64,000 nt of DNA from Massilia putida. GTDB lineage: Bacteria; Pseudomonadota; Gammaproteobacteria; Burkholderiales; Burkholderiaceae_D. Position 1 is the stretch's first letter, and each line of letters starts with the position of its first letter. The stretch lies in the NCBI RefSeq assembly GCF_001941825.1, contig NZ_CP019038.1, forward strand, positions 1,116,001-1,180,000, in the 5' to 3' direction. A program made the position numbers and the translations under genes. The notes beneath the pieces are model-generated. The model ran no database searches. It saw nothing but the letters and a program-made list of their open reading frames with translations, and was not told the DNA's origin. Positions 37,042 through 46,092 of this stretch are shown in pieces.

Positions 37042-38246
37042 AGCGCAGGGTCGCGATCACCGGTATCGGACTGGTCTCGCCACACGGCGATACCCCGATG
37101 GATGTGTTCGACGCCTTGCTTGCCGGCCGCTCGGCGGTCACCCTGTGGAATGAAGGGGACGCCCCGGCGGCCGCCGTGGCACGGGCGCCGTTCGACGCGG
37201 CACGCTGGTTCACGCGACTCCAGCTGGCAGGCGTGGACAGGGTCAGCCAGATCGCCGTCGCGGCCGCGCAGATGGCCCGCGAGGACGCGGGCATCGGTGT
37301 CCTGGACGCGTCGACCGGCGTGTATGTCGGCACCGGCATGGGTGGCGCCACGGCGGTCGAAGAGTCGTACCGCGGTCATTATGGATCCGGACGGGTGCCG
37401 CCCCTGTCCGTGCCCGCCTTCATGCCGAACGCGCCCGCGGCGCACGTGGCCATGCGCGAAAAGCTGCACGGTCCGGTGTACACCTACTCCATCGCCTGCG
37501 CGTCGTCCGCCGTGGCGCTTGCCGAAGCGGCCAAGGCGGTGGCGTATGGCGAGATCGATTGCGCGCTTGCCGGCGGCAGCGAAGCGTTGCTGGTGCCGGG
37601 CGCGATACGTGCCTGGCACGCCTTGCAGACCCTGGCGCGCGTCGACGACGAACCTTGGCGGGCGAGCCGTCCCTTCAGCGCCGACCGGACCGGCCTCGTC
37701 CTCGGCGAGGGCGCGGCGTTCGTGGTGCTCGAGGCCTACGACGCCGCACTTGCCCGGGGCGCACGCATCTATGCCGAATTCGCCGGGAGCGGGGTGTCGT
37801 GCGACGCGACCCACCTCACCAAACCCGACGCCGCCGGGCAAGTCAGCGCCCTGACGACCGCTTTGCGCAACAGCGGCCTGACGCCCGGCGATATCGGCTA
37901 CTGCAATGCGCACGGCACCGCCACGCGCATCGGCGACACCGTGGAATGCGCGGCGCTGGAACGCGTCTGGGGCGAAGCGCTCGGCCAGCTGGCGGTGAGC
38001 TCGACGAAGTCCATGCATGGCCACCTGCTGGGCGCGGCGGGCGCGCTCGAGGCGGTCGTCACCATCCTGGCGATCTACCGTGGCGCCATTCCGCCCAATA
38101 TGCATTGCGACCGGCAGGACGCCGACTGCAAGGTCGCGCTCGTGCGCGATCCCGGCCACGCGGCGCCGGCGCTGCATGCCGCGATCAGCAACTCGTTCGC
38201 GTTTGGCGGAACGAACACGACGTTGGTGTTCAAGCGGGCCGGGTAG
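37038..38246 (+). CDS. Beta-ketoacyl-ACP synthase (FabF/KAS II-like)
   Basis: 402 residues. Thiolase fold with the full Cys-His-His set: Cys in YSIACASSAVAL, His in NAHGTATRIGD and His in STKSMHGHLLGAAGALEA; the C-terminal FGGTN is present. Gatekeeper and early loops are shorter than in FabF (about 410 residues). It condenses malonyl-ACP with an acyl primer. With the dedicated ACP and hydrolase it forms a three-gene cassette without reductases or dehydratase, so it must borrow those or make a short ketide. No chain-length-factor partner is present, which argues against a classical type II polyketide synthase. Confidence 0.92.
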   Translation: MKRRVAITGIGLVSPHGDTPMDVFDALLAGRSAVTLWNEGDAPAAAVARAPFDAARWFTRLQLAGVDRVSQIAVAAAQMAREDAGIGVLDASTGVYVGTGMGGATAVEESYRGHYGSGRVPPLSVPAFMPNAPAAHVAMREKLHGPVYTYSIACASSAVALAEAAKAVAYGEIDCALAGGSEALLVPGAIRAWHALQTLARVDDEPWRASRPFSADRTGLVLGEGAAFVVLEAYDAALARGARIYAEFAGSGVSCDATHLTKPDAAGQVSALTTALRNSGLTPGDIGYCNAHGTATRIGDTVECAALERVWGEALGQLAVSSTKSMHGHLLGAAGALEAVVTILAIYRGAIPPNMHCDRQDADCKVALVRDPGHAAPALHAAISNSFAFGGTNTTLVFKRAG

Positions 38247-38398
38247 CGCGGAAGCGCGTCGCCGTCGCGTCAAGTACACCGCGCCGGATACCAGGCCGAC
38301 GCGTGCGCGGGATCGAGCAGCTGGCACCGGCCCGGCCTGCCGGCCGTGCCGGCCGTGCCGGCGTCCGGCATGGCCTGCTTTTTGTCCAGGATGACGGG

Positions 38399-38548
38399 TC
38401 AGATGGTCGTGTAGTAGACGTTGAGGGCGACGAACGCCTTCTGTTCCAGCGGCACGTTCGCTTCAAAAAAAATCGCGTCCACCGGGCAGACTTCCACGCA
38501 ATCGGCATGTTTGCAGTTGATGCAGCTTTCGGTGACCACGTACGTCAT
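38399..38548 (-). pseudogene. FdxA-type ferredoxin with an internal deletion
   Basis: 49 residues from ATG 38546-38548. [20 protein letters not shown] reads as the first cluster of a 7Fe/8Fe FdxA ferredoxin (normally about 107 residues). But after CPVDAIFFE it continues with [14 protein letters not shown], which matches the tail that normally follows the second cluster motif. About 26 codons holding the second CxxCxxC are missing, as if the two similar CP-containing segments had recombined. The natural C-terminal tail is replaced by VYYTTI and stop. One four-Cys motif survives, so a mini-ferredoxin cannot be excluded, but a broken gene is more likely. Confidence 0.65.
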
Positions 38549-38792
38549 TACGTTGCTTCCGTCCGCGATCGAACCGGCCAACATCTCGAGGTAGCGGATC
38601 ATCTGGCGCTGGGCGCGCCGCGCCGCCTCCGCGGGCACGGCTTCGTCGTCATGGAGCAGTACGTGGGAACGCGCGAAACCGGCTGCCAGAAAATACGCAC
38701 CGGCGTTGATGTCGTTCCTGAGCTTCGGCCGTGACGTGCGCCGCCCCGGGATGAGGCCGATGTGCCGGCCCGCCCCGTCAAGTGGCGATGAA

Positions 38793-39413
38793 TCAAGGAC
38801 ACCCGCAAGTATCCGGAGGCAGTCCGCCAGGCAGCCCTAATGTCTCGGCGTTGACGATGGTCGTCGACTCGGGCAGGCCAAAGGAGAGTGGGATCATCGA
38901 GACCAGCGACTGATAGGGAACCGGCGTACACGTCTGGCTTCCGTCCGGCTGGCATATACGAGCCCGCACGAGGCGGATACAGTTACTGCCGTATGGATCT
39001 TTCAGGCAATTCGCATAATTTGCTGCCGGACTACTTGGCAGCGAGCCCGTCGGGATTGGCGACATCGTCAACGTGGTTCCGCTCTTTTGAATCGACATAT
39101 AGTCGATCTTGACGTAATCGTCGGTCACCGGCTGAGCGAACATGAGCAGTCCCGACGATTCCCGGAACACCGCCTGCTGGCGTACCAATTGCATTGCCGA
39201 AGTACTGCTGAAATCTGCCGTTGCCGCCAGCGCCGCCCCGCGCCGCGTCACCTCCTGCAAGGTATTGCAGATGTACATCGCGCGCGCAATTTCAACGATG
39301 CCGAAGACAAACAGGAAAAAGAGCACGGCGACCAGCGCAAATTCGACCGCTGCGACGCCCTGCTCCCTAGATCGTGCCATCCGGACACGGAACAGTGATT
39401 TATTTGCCCGCAT
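38793..39413 (-). CDS. TadE/TadF-like pseudopilin
   Basis: 206 residues. The short N-terminus ends in a prepilin-like processing region ([20 protein letters not shown]), with Glu five residues into the hydrophobic helix, then [20 protein letters not shown]. The rest is a periplasmic domain with several Cys near the C-terminus (PPDTCGCP). TadE-like proteins are minor pilins of tight-adherence pili. The start overlaps the upstream gene by 14 nt. It is last of three tad-like genes; no tad secretion ATPase is in the window. Confidence 0.82.
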   Translation of the reverse strand: MRANKSLFRVRMARSREQGVAAVEFALVAVLFFLFVFGIVEIARAMYICNTLQEVTRRGAALAATADFSSTSAMQLVRQQAVFRESSGLLMFAQPVTDDYVKIDYMSIQKSGTTLTMSPIPTGSLPSSPAANYANCLKDPYGSNCIRLVRARICQPDGSQTCTPVPYQSLVSMIPLSFGLPESTTIVNAETLGLPGGLPPDTCGCP

Positions 39414-39879
39414 AGCTCATCGTCGTGTCGGCAGTCAGGTTCACGCCTTGGCCATTGGTGAAGTCGTCCGTGAACGCGCTGAAGATCCTGTCGCTGATTC
39501 TTAGCCGTACCTGAACGCGCACCGTCTGCGGAACGGCCCACCCGCACTGGGACAGATCGCATTGGACGACGATCGACCATGCATCGAACATTGGCTCGGT
39601 TTGGGCGATCTCGGCGTCCGCGATGGACTTGGCGAGGATGGCGACCGGTGCGTCACCGCCGGCCGTGACTTGTGTCGTCATCTCGATGCGGGACGCCGTG
39701 GCGAGGAAGCGTGTCGCGTCATGGGCCGCCTTCTGGGCCACGCTGTAGAACCAGAAGATCTCGGCAAAAAACAGGGGCACAGCCAGAAATAGAATCAGGA
39801 TTGTGAGGGAAACTGCCATCTCCACGGCAACACTCCCTCGCTCGGCGTAGCGCCGCGGGACAATGAATAAGGTTCTCAT
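39400..39879 (-). CDS. TadE-like pseudopilin
   Basis: 159 residues. Processing region and hydrophobic helix ERGSVAVEMAVSLTILILFL, then FAEIFWFYSVAQKAAHDATR. Two Cys lie in VVQCDLSQCGWAVPQ, and the C-terminus ends TMSYAGK. Middle gene of the operon, overlapping both neighbours (ATGA with the TadG-like gene, 14 nt with the next TadE-like gene). The length fits TadE/TadF. Confidence 0.82.
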   Translation of the reverse strand: MRTLFIVPRRYAERGSVAVEMAVSLTILILFLAVPLFFAEIFWFYSVAQKAAHDATRFLATASRIEMTTQVTAGGDAPVAILAKSIADAEIAQTEPMFDAWSIVVQCDLSQCGWAVPQTVRVQVRLRISDRIFSAFTDDFTNGQGVNLTADTTMSYAGK

Positions 39880-41336
39880 GGGAAGAGCTTTACTTGAGCG
39901 CGCAAGGTTTGTTCGTCGACCAGGCCGGCGAACTCGGCGTATAGGTGAGTGCTGTCCGCAGGCACGGTCATGAAGAAGCGTCCGATGCCGCTCACGGTCG
40001 CCGAGTTGCCCGAGACCGGGCAGGCAAGCAGCGGAACATTCAGTACCCGCCGATCCGCCAGCCCCGGGTGGGATGGCGATTTCGTATATCCGGTCTTGAA
40101 GTACGGGGGCATCGATGGATAGGAACTCGCCGCACTCGGCTGTCCAGGGTTGTACAGGGTCTTCCAGCTCGCCGCACTAAAGACCGTGTAGCCCCCCGGT
40201 GGCGGCGAGGCGGCATAGTTGACCGCCTTCGCGTACGACCAGAGCACGCCATATTGGCCCGCCGTCGTTCCGTTCGGCGACGGGTCCGGGCCTGCTACTG
40301 TCCAGCGCTTGTTGTCGACCGTGGAAAGCGCCGCGGTCTGACCACTCGGTATCGCCGACATCCACGTGACCGTGTTAAACGTGTAGGCCTTGATATTCGT
40401 GTCGGGCGGCGCGGAGTCCGGGCTGCACGGGGCGGTCGCCGCGTTGTATGAGTCGAACCGCGAATTCAGGTGCTGGTACAGGTCGACCAGCGGGAACGGC
40501 GACGAGACGCTGACGGCCCCGCCCGTCACTCGTGCGACGGCCATCGTTCCAGTGCAGACAAAAGGCGCGACAGTTGCAATATCGTTCGCAGCGTTTCCTG
40601 TTGCGCCCGGACCCAGAAGCGGGTTGACCAGGAACGTCCGCCCAGAGCTCGTAGCCTGGGGATTCAGTTGCATGAGATCGTAAGCGACGCCCCGTCGGAA
40701 GCCGTACTCTTCGAGTTCGCCACTACGGTTCCGGCTGGCTTCAGGGCGCATGGTGCAAATTCCCAGCGGCGCCGCCGCGATCCCCACACGTCCAGCGACG
40801 GCGCGTGCGCTGACAGAAACTGTCGCCAGGGACGTCGAGACAACCCGCATGAACAGCGTCCGCACTTGCCCGTACGCCGGATCAAGCCCTCCTGTATCGA
40901 CTTTCACGTAGAGGAGACCATTCGGACCGGATTTTGCTGCCGCGCTGGCGTATGGGATCCATGGCCCGCCGGGAGACCTGCCGAACTCGATCGCGCTATC
41001 GGCCCAAGTCATGCTTTGCTTCCCGTATTGATAAGTCAGTTCGCTCGGCGCGGATGCGTTAAACCTGGCCGACGCCTTCTGTTCGGCCCTGTTAATCCCG
41101 GCCGGCGTGCCATCGAGTTCGTACGCGGCGGCCACGGCAGCAGTATCGGCCACCGTCTGGAGCTCCATCTTGCGGTTGTAGACCTGGGAAAGCTCCAGTG
41201 CCAAGCCGCAGAACCCACAGATGATGATCAAGGCGCCGGCGAGCATTATCGCAATGGCGCCGCTGTCGCGTCCCAGCCGTTGCAAACCTCTTCGGCCGGT
41301 AACACATATGCGCGGGCCGAATGTGTTTGTCCTCAT
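39876..41336 (-). CDS. TadG-like protein
   Basis: 486 residues. An N-terminal cytoplasmic part with a processing-like sequence (GRDSGAIAIMLAGALIIICG) leads into one transmembrane helix, then ELSQVYNRKMELQTVADTAA, the TadG signature (Flp pilus-assembly TadE/G-like). The long periplasmic portion lacks an obvious von Willebrand factor domain but has scattered Cys (GICTMRPEAS, VAPFVCTGT, LLACPVSG). First of three overlapping genes. It may be an adhesin-like component of a Tad/Flp system whose core is elsewhere. Confidence 0.8.
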   Translation of the reverse strand: MRTNTFGPRICVTGRRGLQRLGRDSGAIAIMLAGALIIICGFCGLALELSQVYNRKMELQTVADTAAVAAAYELDGTPAGINRAEQKASARFNASAPSELTYQYGKQSMTWADSAIEFGRSPGGPWIPYASAAAKSGPNGLLYVKVDTGGLDPAYGQVRTLFMRVVSTSLATVSVSARAVAGRVGIAAAPLGICTMRPEASRNRSGELEEYGFRRGVAYDLMQLNPQATSSGRTFLVNPLLGPGATGNAANDIATVAPFVCTGTMAVARVTGGAVSVSSPFPLVDLYQHLNSRFDSYNAATAPCSPDSAPPDTNIKAYTFNTVTWMSAIPSGQTAALSTVDNKRWTVAGPDPSPNGTTAGQYGVLWSYAKAVNYAASPPPGGYTVFSAASWKTLYNPGQPSAASSYPSMPPYFKTGYTKSPSHPGLADRRVLNVPLLACPVSGNSATVSGIGRFFMTVPADSTHLYAEFAGLVDEQTLRAQVKLFP

Positions 41337-42243
41337 GCCGCCTCCCGTGAAAGCTGGTCTGGCTTTAACGCACTTGTCAGAACGATTCTAGCTATGGTTT
41401 ATCCGGGTTAATTGATTTTGAATAATTTTCGGAAGCATTTTATGGTTGAGCCAAGGACTGACATTGCAGCGGACCGCTGACGAGTTCATGGTGCATTTGA
41501 ACAGCGCGGAGCAATGACGGCAGCGCGGGATAAGCTTGGACTACCCCGGTCGTAATGGAAGGCCGGCATACCGGCCGGCCAAGAAAGTGGACGTCGCAGC
41601 AGAAACGATCTCGGCCCCAGTACCATTCGCGATACCATGCTGAATTCTCGATTCTCGACCCGGCAATCGGAGGCGTTCGAAGGTCACTTTCCTTAAGCGC
41701 GTACGTCGTCTCCATCTTGAGCCTTTACCGAAAGAGTGTCGTCCAGGGATGGCAAGACAGATGGAGGCGAGGACTGGATCGAACCCGCACGAACGGCATT
41801 GCAGCCATTTCAGCATCTAAGAGTTTGCGAGCAGCTTGAAATCACGCGTTGCACCACATGAGTTCGCTTTAACCCGCGTCCACGATAGCCAGGGCAGTTC
41901 AAGTCGACCGGCGCGGTGAATATCGAGATGTTCTACGATCCCGAGCGCCCGATCCCGAGCGCCGGCACAGCTTCAGCAACGGTATGGAACTCGCCGACTA
42001 CGCAAGACAATATTTTCAACGGCTGTCGAGTCTCTAGAAAGGCCGTGGAGATCCATAGCAGCAATGCCTATCATTTGCGAATTTGGCCCCGGCCGACTCC
42101 ACTGATGCCAGACGTGGTCTCAGTTAGGAATCAGGCACAAAGTGTCGTATTATCGTCGGCACATTAGCCGCATTGCGATGCCGGTTGAATGGTAACGAAA
42201 CCGTCATTGGCCGCGTCCCGCAAGGTCACCCGACAGGTTTGTC
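41337..42243. other. 907-bp stretch without a convincing gene; left border of the accessory zone
   Basis: Base composition is less GC-rich than the genes to the left. It contains copy A of the dispersed repeat (41619-41670) and a short palindrome of ccgg type at about 41561-41580. A sequence at 41761-41850 that recalls a tRNA on the minus strand does not fold. The 5' part should contain the promoter of the tad-like genes on minus; none was identified. Short open frames here have no codon-use support. Confidence 0.5.
41619..41670 (-). repeat. Dispersed repeat family, copy A
   Basis: Shares AGTACCATTC(A/G)CGATACCATG, a variable centre, then cgat/ctcgacCCGGCAA with copies at about 53.08, 56.2 and 62.78 kb. 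Copies are diverged and partial. Read on minus the motif would code ENSAWYREWYW, but frames are not conserved among copies. Confidence 0.6.
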
Positions 42244-43431
42244 ATGGAAGCGCCCCGCCCTAACGAAATCCCCCCGGCAGATGGCGTGCACTCGGCCTTG
42301 ATTCCGGACGACGTCGCTGGCGAATCCCTCGAAAGCGTTCTGCGCGAGCGCCGCCTGGACGTGCCGACCTGCCTGCGCCTGGGCAGTGAACTGGCCCGAT
42401 GGTTGGATGATTTGCACAGTAAGCACCTCATTCACCGCGATCTTCGCCCCGCGAATGTCGTGCTCGACACGCGGCACGAACTACGCTTGCTCCGAGTGAA
42501 CGGAGATTTGTCTGGGACTGACGCAACAGCCCGGCCGAGCGGCGATTTGCCGCGCGACTGGGCTTACGCGTCGCCCGAGCAAACCGGACGCCTGAATCGC
42601 GTATTGGATTACCGCACCGATTTCTACTCGTTGGGGATCGTGCTGTACCGGATGCTTACCGGCCAACTGCCATTTGCCGCAGGCGATCCCGTGGAATGGA
42701 CGCATTGCCACATCGCATGCAGCCCGCCGGCACCGCAGAGCATCGCGCCGGAAGTCCCGCGAATCGTGGCAGACATCGTGCTGCGGTTGCTCGCCAAGTT
42801 GCCGGAAGACCGCTACCAAAGTGCGCACGGGCTACGAGCCGATCTCGACCGTTGTCTGGCGCAATGGCAGACGACGGGGCGGATCGAGCCGTTCCCGCTC
42901 GGCTTGGACGACGTATCGGAGCGTTTTCTCATCCCCCATAAATTGTACGGGCGTGACCAGGAGCTGGCGACGCTGTTGGATGCGTTTGACCGCATGGCGA
43001 CTGGCGGCGTACCAGCGCTGGTGAGCGTGGCGGGATATTCGGGAATCGGTAAGTCGGCATTGGTGCACGAGTTGCAAAGGCCGATCGTGCGCGCCAACGG
43101 CTATTTCATTGCCGGGAAGTTCGACCAGCACCAGCGCGACATTCCATACGCTACCGTTACCCAGGCGTTCCGGACCCTGGTTCAGCAGCTGCTGACAGAA
43201 AGCGAAGAGCGCATCGCAGACTGGCGCCAGCGGATTGCCGAAGCGGTCGGCAGCAACGGCCAGCTTATCGTGGATGTGCTGCCCCAGGTCGAGCTGATTA
43301 TCGGAAAACAGGCGCCGGTCCCGCCACTGCCGCCGACCGAGGCGCAACACCGGTTCCGGATGGTGTTCCGACAATTCATTGCGTATTCCAGACCAAACTG
43401 GACACCCATTCCACGGCAAACTGGACACTGA
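42244..43431 (+). pseudogene. Serine/threonine kinase-AAA ATPase sensor protein, truncated by IS21
   Basis: The frame opens at ATG 42244 and runs 379 codons to the IS boundary (about 43379), then 16 codons into the IS. Kinase C-lobe features: HLIHRDLRPANVVLD, YASPEQTGRLNRVLDYRTDF, YSLGIVLYRMLTGQLPF. The N-lobe with the glycine loop and ATP Lys is absent and no DFG is seen. Then an AAA_16-type module: LYGRDQELATLLDAFDRMAT, VSVAGYSGIGKSALVHELQR (Walker A). Full relatives are 1500-2000 residues with GAF and histidine-kinase domains. The gene stops at QHRFRMVFRQFIAYS, where IS21 begins. Broken, possibly at both ends. Confidence 0.85.
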
Positions 43432-43496
43432 TTCCGCGGCAAACTGGACACCCGTTCCAGCGCAAACTGGACACTGATTCCGCTCCAAACTGGACA
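43395..43496 (+). repeat. IS21 left-end array, five AAACTGGACA sites at 23-bp period
   Basis: Sites start at 43395, 43418, 43441, 43464 and 43487. These should be transposase-binding sites; the strict 23-bp period (about two helical turns) places them on one face of the DNA. Confidence 0.88.
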
Positions 43497-43570
43497 GTTT
43501 GAAGCGGGCCGAAGGGGCTGGCGGCAAGGGATAACTGTGGCACTCTCGCGGATTTTTCCGGGAGGGTTGC

Positions 43571-45121
43571 TTGACCAACAAAAGGTTATCCATGCGCAAA
43601 ATCCATGAAGTCCTGCGGCTGCATTTCGAGCACGGCCGCTCCAAGCGGGAGATCGCCCGCATCATCAACGCCTCGCCGACCACCGTGTCGGACTACCTGG
43701 CCCGCGCCAAGGTGGCAGGCTTGCCGTATCCGATGCCGGCGGATCTTGACGACGCCGCGCTTGAGTGGCGGCTGTTTCCGCCGAGCGAGCCATCGTCAGT
43801 GAAGCGTCCGGCGCCGAACTGGCTGACGGTGCACAACGAGCTGCGCCGCAAGGGCGTCACGCTCGAGCTGCTGTGGCAGGAGTACAAGGTCGAGCAGGCC
43901 GACGGCCTGCAGTACAGCGCCTTCTGCGACCACTACCGCCGCTGGCGCCAGCAGCTGACGCTGTCGATGCGCCAGACCCACACGCCGGGCGAACGGCTGT
44001 TCGTCGACTATGCCGGCCAGACCGTCGGCGTCACCGACGGCGCCACCGGCGAAATCCGCGACGCGCAGATCTTTGTCGCCGTACTGGGCGCGTCGAACTA
44101 CACCTATCTCGAAGCCACCTGGAGCCAGCAGCTGCCTGACTGGATTGGCAGCCACGTGCGCGCGCTCGAGTTCTTCGGCGGCTGCACGGAGCTGTGGGTA
44201 CCGGACAACCTGCGCAGCGGCGTGACCAAGGCGTCGCGCTACGAGCCGGACCTCAACCCGACCTACCACGACCTGGCGGAGCACTACGGCGTGGCCGTGC
44301 TGCCGGCACGTGCCCGACGTCCGAAAGATAAAGCGAAGGTCGAGAACGGCGTGCTGGTGATCACCCGTTGGGTGCTGGCGCGGCTGCGCCACCAGCGCTT
44401 CTTCAGCCTCAACGAGCTCAATCGCGCACTGCGGACCCTGCTGGCCGATGTGAACCAGCGGCCCTTCAAGAAGCTGCCGGGCTGCCGCGCCAGCGCCTTT
44501 GCGGAGATGGACCAGCCGGCCCTGCGTCCGCTGCCGCAACGGCGCTACGAGTACGCCGAATGGAAGGTGGCCCGGGTGGGCATCGACTATCACGTCGAGA
44601 TCGACGGGCACTACTACTCGGTACCATGCCAGCACGCGCGCGCCCAGGTGGACGTGCGCGTCACCAAGATGACCGTCGAAATCTTCCAGCGCGGCCAGCG
44701 CATCGCCAGCCACGCCTACTGCACCGTCAAGGGCCGCCATACGACGATCGACGCGCACATGCCCGCGGCGCACCGTGAAGTCGCCGGCTGGAACGCCACC
44801 ACGCTGACGACGCGGGCCGCTGCGATCGGGCCGCGTTGCGCGGTGCTGGTTGAGCGGCTGCTGCATCAGCGGCGTCATCCCCAGCAGGCTTACCGCAGCT
44901 GCCTCGGCGTGCTGTCGTTGGGCCAGCGATATGGCGTCGAACGCCTGGAGGCGGCCTGCGCCCACGCCCTCAAGCACGGTGCGGTGAGCTGGAAGAGCGT
45001 GCAGGCCATCCTCAAGAACGGACTCGACCAGCAACCGCAGGGCGTGCAGCGCACGCTCGACTTGCCCGAGCACGAGAACCTGCGCGGCGCCGCCTACTAC
45101 CAATCGCATCAGCTGCACTGA
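43571..45121 (+). CDS. istA: IS21 transposase IstA
   Basis: 516 residues from a TTG at 43571 with GGAGGG five bases upstream; an ATG at 43592 is the alternative. The N-terminal helix-turn-helix (EVLRLHFEHGRSKREIARII) precedes an rve-type DDE core: first Asp in RLFVDYAGQTVGV, second in LWVPDNLRSGV, Glu in KDKAKVENGVLV. A Mu-transposase-like C-terminal domain follows (HVEIDGHYYSVPCQHARAQV). Length is normal and intact, so the element could still be active. istB starts 89 bp downstream. Confidence 0.95.
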   Translation: MTNKRLSMRKIHEVLRLHFEHGRSKREIARIINASPTTVSDYLARAKVAGLPYPMPADLDDAALEWRLFPPSEPSSVKRPAPNWLTVHNELRRKGVTLELLWQEYKVEQADGLQYSAFCDHYRRWRQQLTLSMRQTHTPGERLFVDYAGQTVGVTDGATGEIRDAQIFVAVLGASNYTYLEATWSQQLPDWIGSHVRALEFFGGCTELWVPDNLRSGVTKASRYEPDLNPTYHDLAEHYGVAVLPARARRPKDKAKVENGVLVITRWVLARLRHQRFFSLNELNRALRTLLADVNQRPFKKLPGCRASAFAEMDQPALRPLPQRRYEYAEWKVARVGIDYHVEIDGHYYSVPCQHARAQVDVRVTKMTVEIFQRGQRIASHAYCTVKGRHTTIDAHMPAAHREVAGWNATTLTTRAAAIGPRCAVLVERLLHQRRHPQQAYRSCLGVLSLGQRYGVERLEAACAHALKHGAVSWKSVQAILKNGLDQQPQGVQRTLDLPEHENLRGAAYYQSHQLH

Positions 45122-45210
45122 CATCGCGAATAAACGATATAAACAATTTATGCATTGAACGCGGAAGCTGCGCCCCCCGGGCGCGCTCTGCAACCATGAA
45201 AGGACGTACC

Positions 45211-45963
45211 ATGTTGCATCATCCCACCCACGACAAACTGACGCGCCTGAAGCTGTTTGGAATGGCGCGCGCCTTTGCCGAGCAGAGCGCACTGGACCTG
45301 GACCATCTGACTTTCGAAGAGCGTCTCGGCCTGCTGGTAGACCATGAAGTGACCGAGCGCGACGGGAAGGCACTGGCCCTGCGCCTACAGCGCGCCAGGC
45401 TCAAACCCAACACAGCCGCCGAGGACATCGACTACCGCCACCCGCGTGGCCTCGACAAGGCGCTGTTTCAGCGCTTGCTGGCCGGGCAATGGCTGACTGA
45501 CAGGCAGAACGTGCTGCTGACCGGCCCCACCGGCGTGGGCAAGACCTGGCTCGCATGCGCGCTGGCACACCAGGCCTGCCGCCAGGGCTACAGCGCGTAC
45601 TACGTGCGCTTGCCGCGCCTGCTCGACGAACTGGGCATTGGCCGTGCCGACGGGCGCTATGGCAAGCTGCTCAAGCAACTGGCCAGGATCGACACGCTCG
45701 TGATCGACGACTGGGGCCTGGCTGTGCTCGACGATGCCCACCGGCGCGACCTGCTGGAAGTGCTCGACGACCGCCACGGAACCCGCTCGACCATCGTGAC
45801 CAGCCAGCTGCCCATCGAGCACTGGCATCCCGCCATCGGCGACCCGACCCTGGCCGACGCCATCCTTGACCGGCTCGTCCACAACGCCCACCAGCTCAAC
45901 TTGAAAGGAGATTTCCTGCGAAAAAAACGGGCCAATTTGACAAGACCAGCTCATCAGGAGTAA
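45211..45963 (+). CDS. istB: IS21 helper ATPase IstB
   Basis: 250 residues from ATG 45211-45213, with AAAGGA upstream; the earlier ATG at 45196 contains that site within its coding region and is rejected. AAA+ (DnaC-like) ATPase: Walker A LLTGPTGVGKTWLACALAHQ and Walker B DTLVIDDWGLAVLDD. It ends LKGDFLRKKRANLTRPAHQE. It assists IstA in target capture. Intact. Confidence 0.95.
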   Translation: MLHHPTHDKLTRLKLFGMARAFAEQSALDLDHLTFEERLGLLVDHEVTERDGKALALRLQRARLKPNTAAEDIDYRHPRGLDKALFQRLLAGQWLTDRQNVLLTGPTGVGKTWLACALAHQACRQGYSAYYVRLPRLLDELGIGRADGRYGKLLKQLARIDTLVIDDWGLAVLDDAHRRDLLEVLDDRHGTRSTIVTSQLPIEHWHPAIGDPTLADAILDRLVHNAHQLNLKGDFLRKKRANLTRPAHQE

Positions 45964-45999
45964 AACCCGAACCTCGACCCCGTGCCGTCACGCCCCGAG

Positions 46000-46078
46000 T
46001 GTCCAGTTTGGCCTGGAACAGGTGTCCAGTTTGCGCTGGAATGCGTGTCCAGTTTGCGGCGGAACGGGTGTCCAGTTT
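46000..46078 (-). repeat. IS21 right-end array, four inverted sites at 23-bp period
   Basis: TGTCCAGTTT occurs at 46000, 46023, 46046 and 46069, the inverse of the left-end sites and again phased by 23 bp. Confidence 0.88.
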
Positions 46079-46092
46079 CGGCGGAATACGCA

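Larger units (their letters stand above)
43380..46092 (+). mobile_element. IS21-family insertion sequence (2.7 kb)
   Basis: Contains istA and istB in tandem. The outer ends share TGCGTATTCC (43380-43389) and its reverse complement (46083-46092). Inside them lie phased copies of AAACTGGACA: five on the left, four inverted on the right, spaced by exactly 23 bp. No clear target duplication is found at the two borders, and the flanks belong to two unrelated truncated genes. Confidence 0.9.

Noticed and set aside
41761..41850. tRNA-like sequence on the minus strand (GGATCGAACC-type T-loop)
   Set aside because: The flanking bases do not pair into a T-stem, and no acceptor or anticodon stem can be drawn.
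43395..46078. Regularly spaced short repeats considered as a CRISPR array
   Set aside because: The 10-bp units at 23-bp period are the terminal sites of IS21; there are no spacers or cas genes.
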